The notes beneath the pieces are model-generated. The model had not been told where the DNA came from. It saw nothing but the letters and a program-made list of their open reading frames with translations, and searched no databases. 13,579 nucleotides of DNA from contig URDV01000031.1 in assembly GCA_900546605.1 (NCBI GenBank), positions 1 to 13,579 of the forward strand, read 5' to 3'. Positions 13,533 to 13,579 of this stretch are shown piece after piece. Position numbers and translations under genes: made by a program. Origin of the DNA: an uncultured Prevotella sp. (GTDB lineage Bacteria; Bacteroidota; Bacteroidia; Bacteroidales; Bacteroidaceae). How positions within the stretch are numbered: position 1 is the first letter of the stretch; every line of letters begins with the position of its first letter.

Positions 13533-13579
13533 ATGATGCCATGGGTATGTTATATACGTACCTTTCGTAGGTCAGCCTC
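13533..13579 (+). CDS. start of an ORF running off the right edge (possibly an UpxY/NusG-like antiterminator)
   Basis: Two adjacent ATGs (13533 and 13536) open MMPWVCYIRTFRRSA to the window edge, about 165 bases after the predicted transcript start. A Trp followed by hydrophobic residues and Tyr-x-Arg near the N-terminus is like NusG-family antiterminators (UpxY starts in Bacteroides capsule loci are similar), and a long leader before such a gene is typical. Only 15 codons are visible, so this is a guess. Confidence 0.22.
   Translation, partial: MMPWVCYIRTFRRSA

Noticed and set aside
13331..13579. Group II intron or retron RNA at the right edge, suggested by the GAAA-capped stem
   Set aside because: The stem lacks the domain V bulge and catalytic triad pattern, and no reverse transcriptase is present in the window.

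Overview
The window looks like a Bacteroidales chromosome, probably a Prevotella-like member. Three things point there. Promoters have the Bacteroidetes form TTTG-N19/20-TAnnTTTG and there are few Shine-Dalgarno sequences. A PduO-type corrinoid adenosyltransferase is followed by a small DUF2795 protein, a pairing I associate with this order. The YfhO-family and YidE/AspT-family membrane proteins resemble Bacteroidales versions. The species call is inference.

Positions 1-9025 are ordinary chromosome. On the minus strand a YidE/AspT-type transporter (5032-6693) and a YfhO-family membrane protein (2314-4914) form a likely operon. It starts at a very good promoter inside an 86-87 bp tandem repeat and ends at a terminator near 2153-2200. 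A lipid-exporter-like ABC half-transporter (147-1982) follows with its own promoter. Between the transporter and the plus-strand genes lies a probable small RNA (about 7013-7193, minus) with its own promoter and terminator. On the plus strand come a methyltransferase-like protein (7324-7914), the adenosyltransferase (8008-8583) and a DUF2795 protein (8718-8939), closed by a strong terminator (8981-9024).

Positions 9026 to about 13300 look like an acquired island. A tyrosine recombinase (9193-10554, +) and a small serine recombinase (10674-11294, -) converge on a shared terminator. AT-rich DNA with a short orphan ORF, GC-rich mini-hairpins and TTGACCTG repeats follows.

The most unusual item is 12164-13249. 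Two predicted ORFs and a downstream coiled-coil segment lie in one reading frame of 361 codons. The only interruptions are six TAG codons, and the frame ends in TAA TAA. Read through with TAG as glutamine, it gives a coherent HTH plus coiled-coil protein. This suggests amber recoding or suppression rather than ordinary decay.

The right edge (13331-13579) has a consensus promoter, a structured leader of about 165 nt and the start of an ORF that runs off the window. This layout resembles loci controlled by UpxY-type antiterminators, such as capsule operons, but the evidence is thin.
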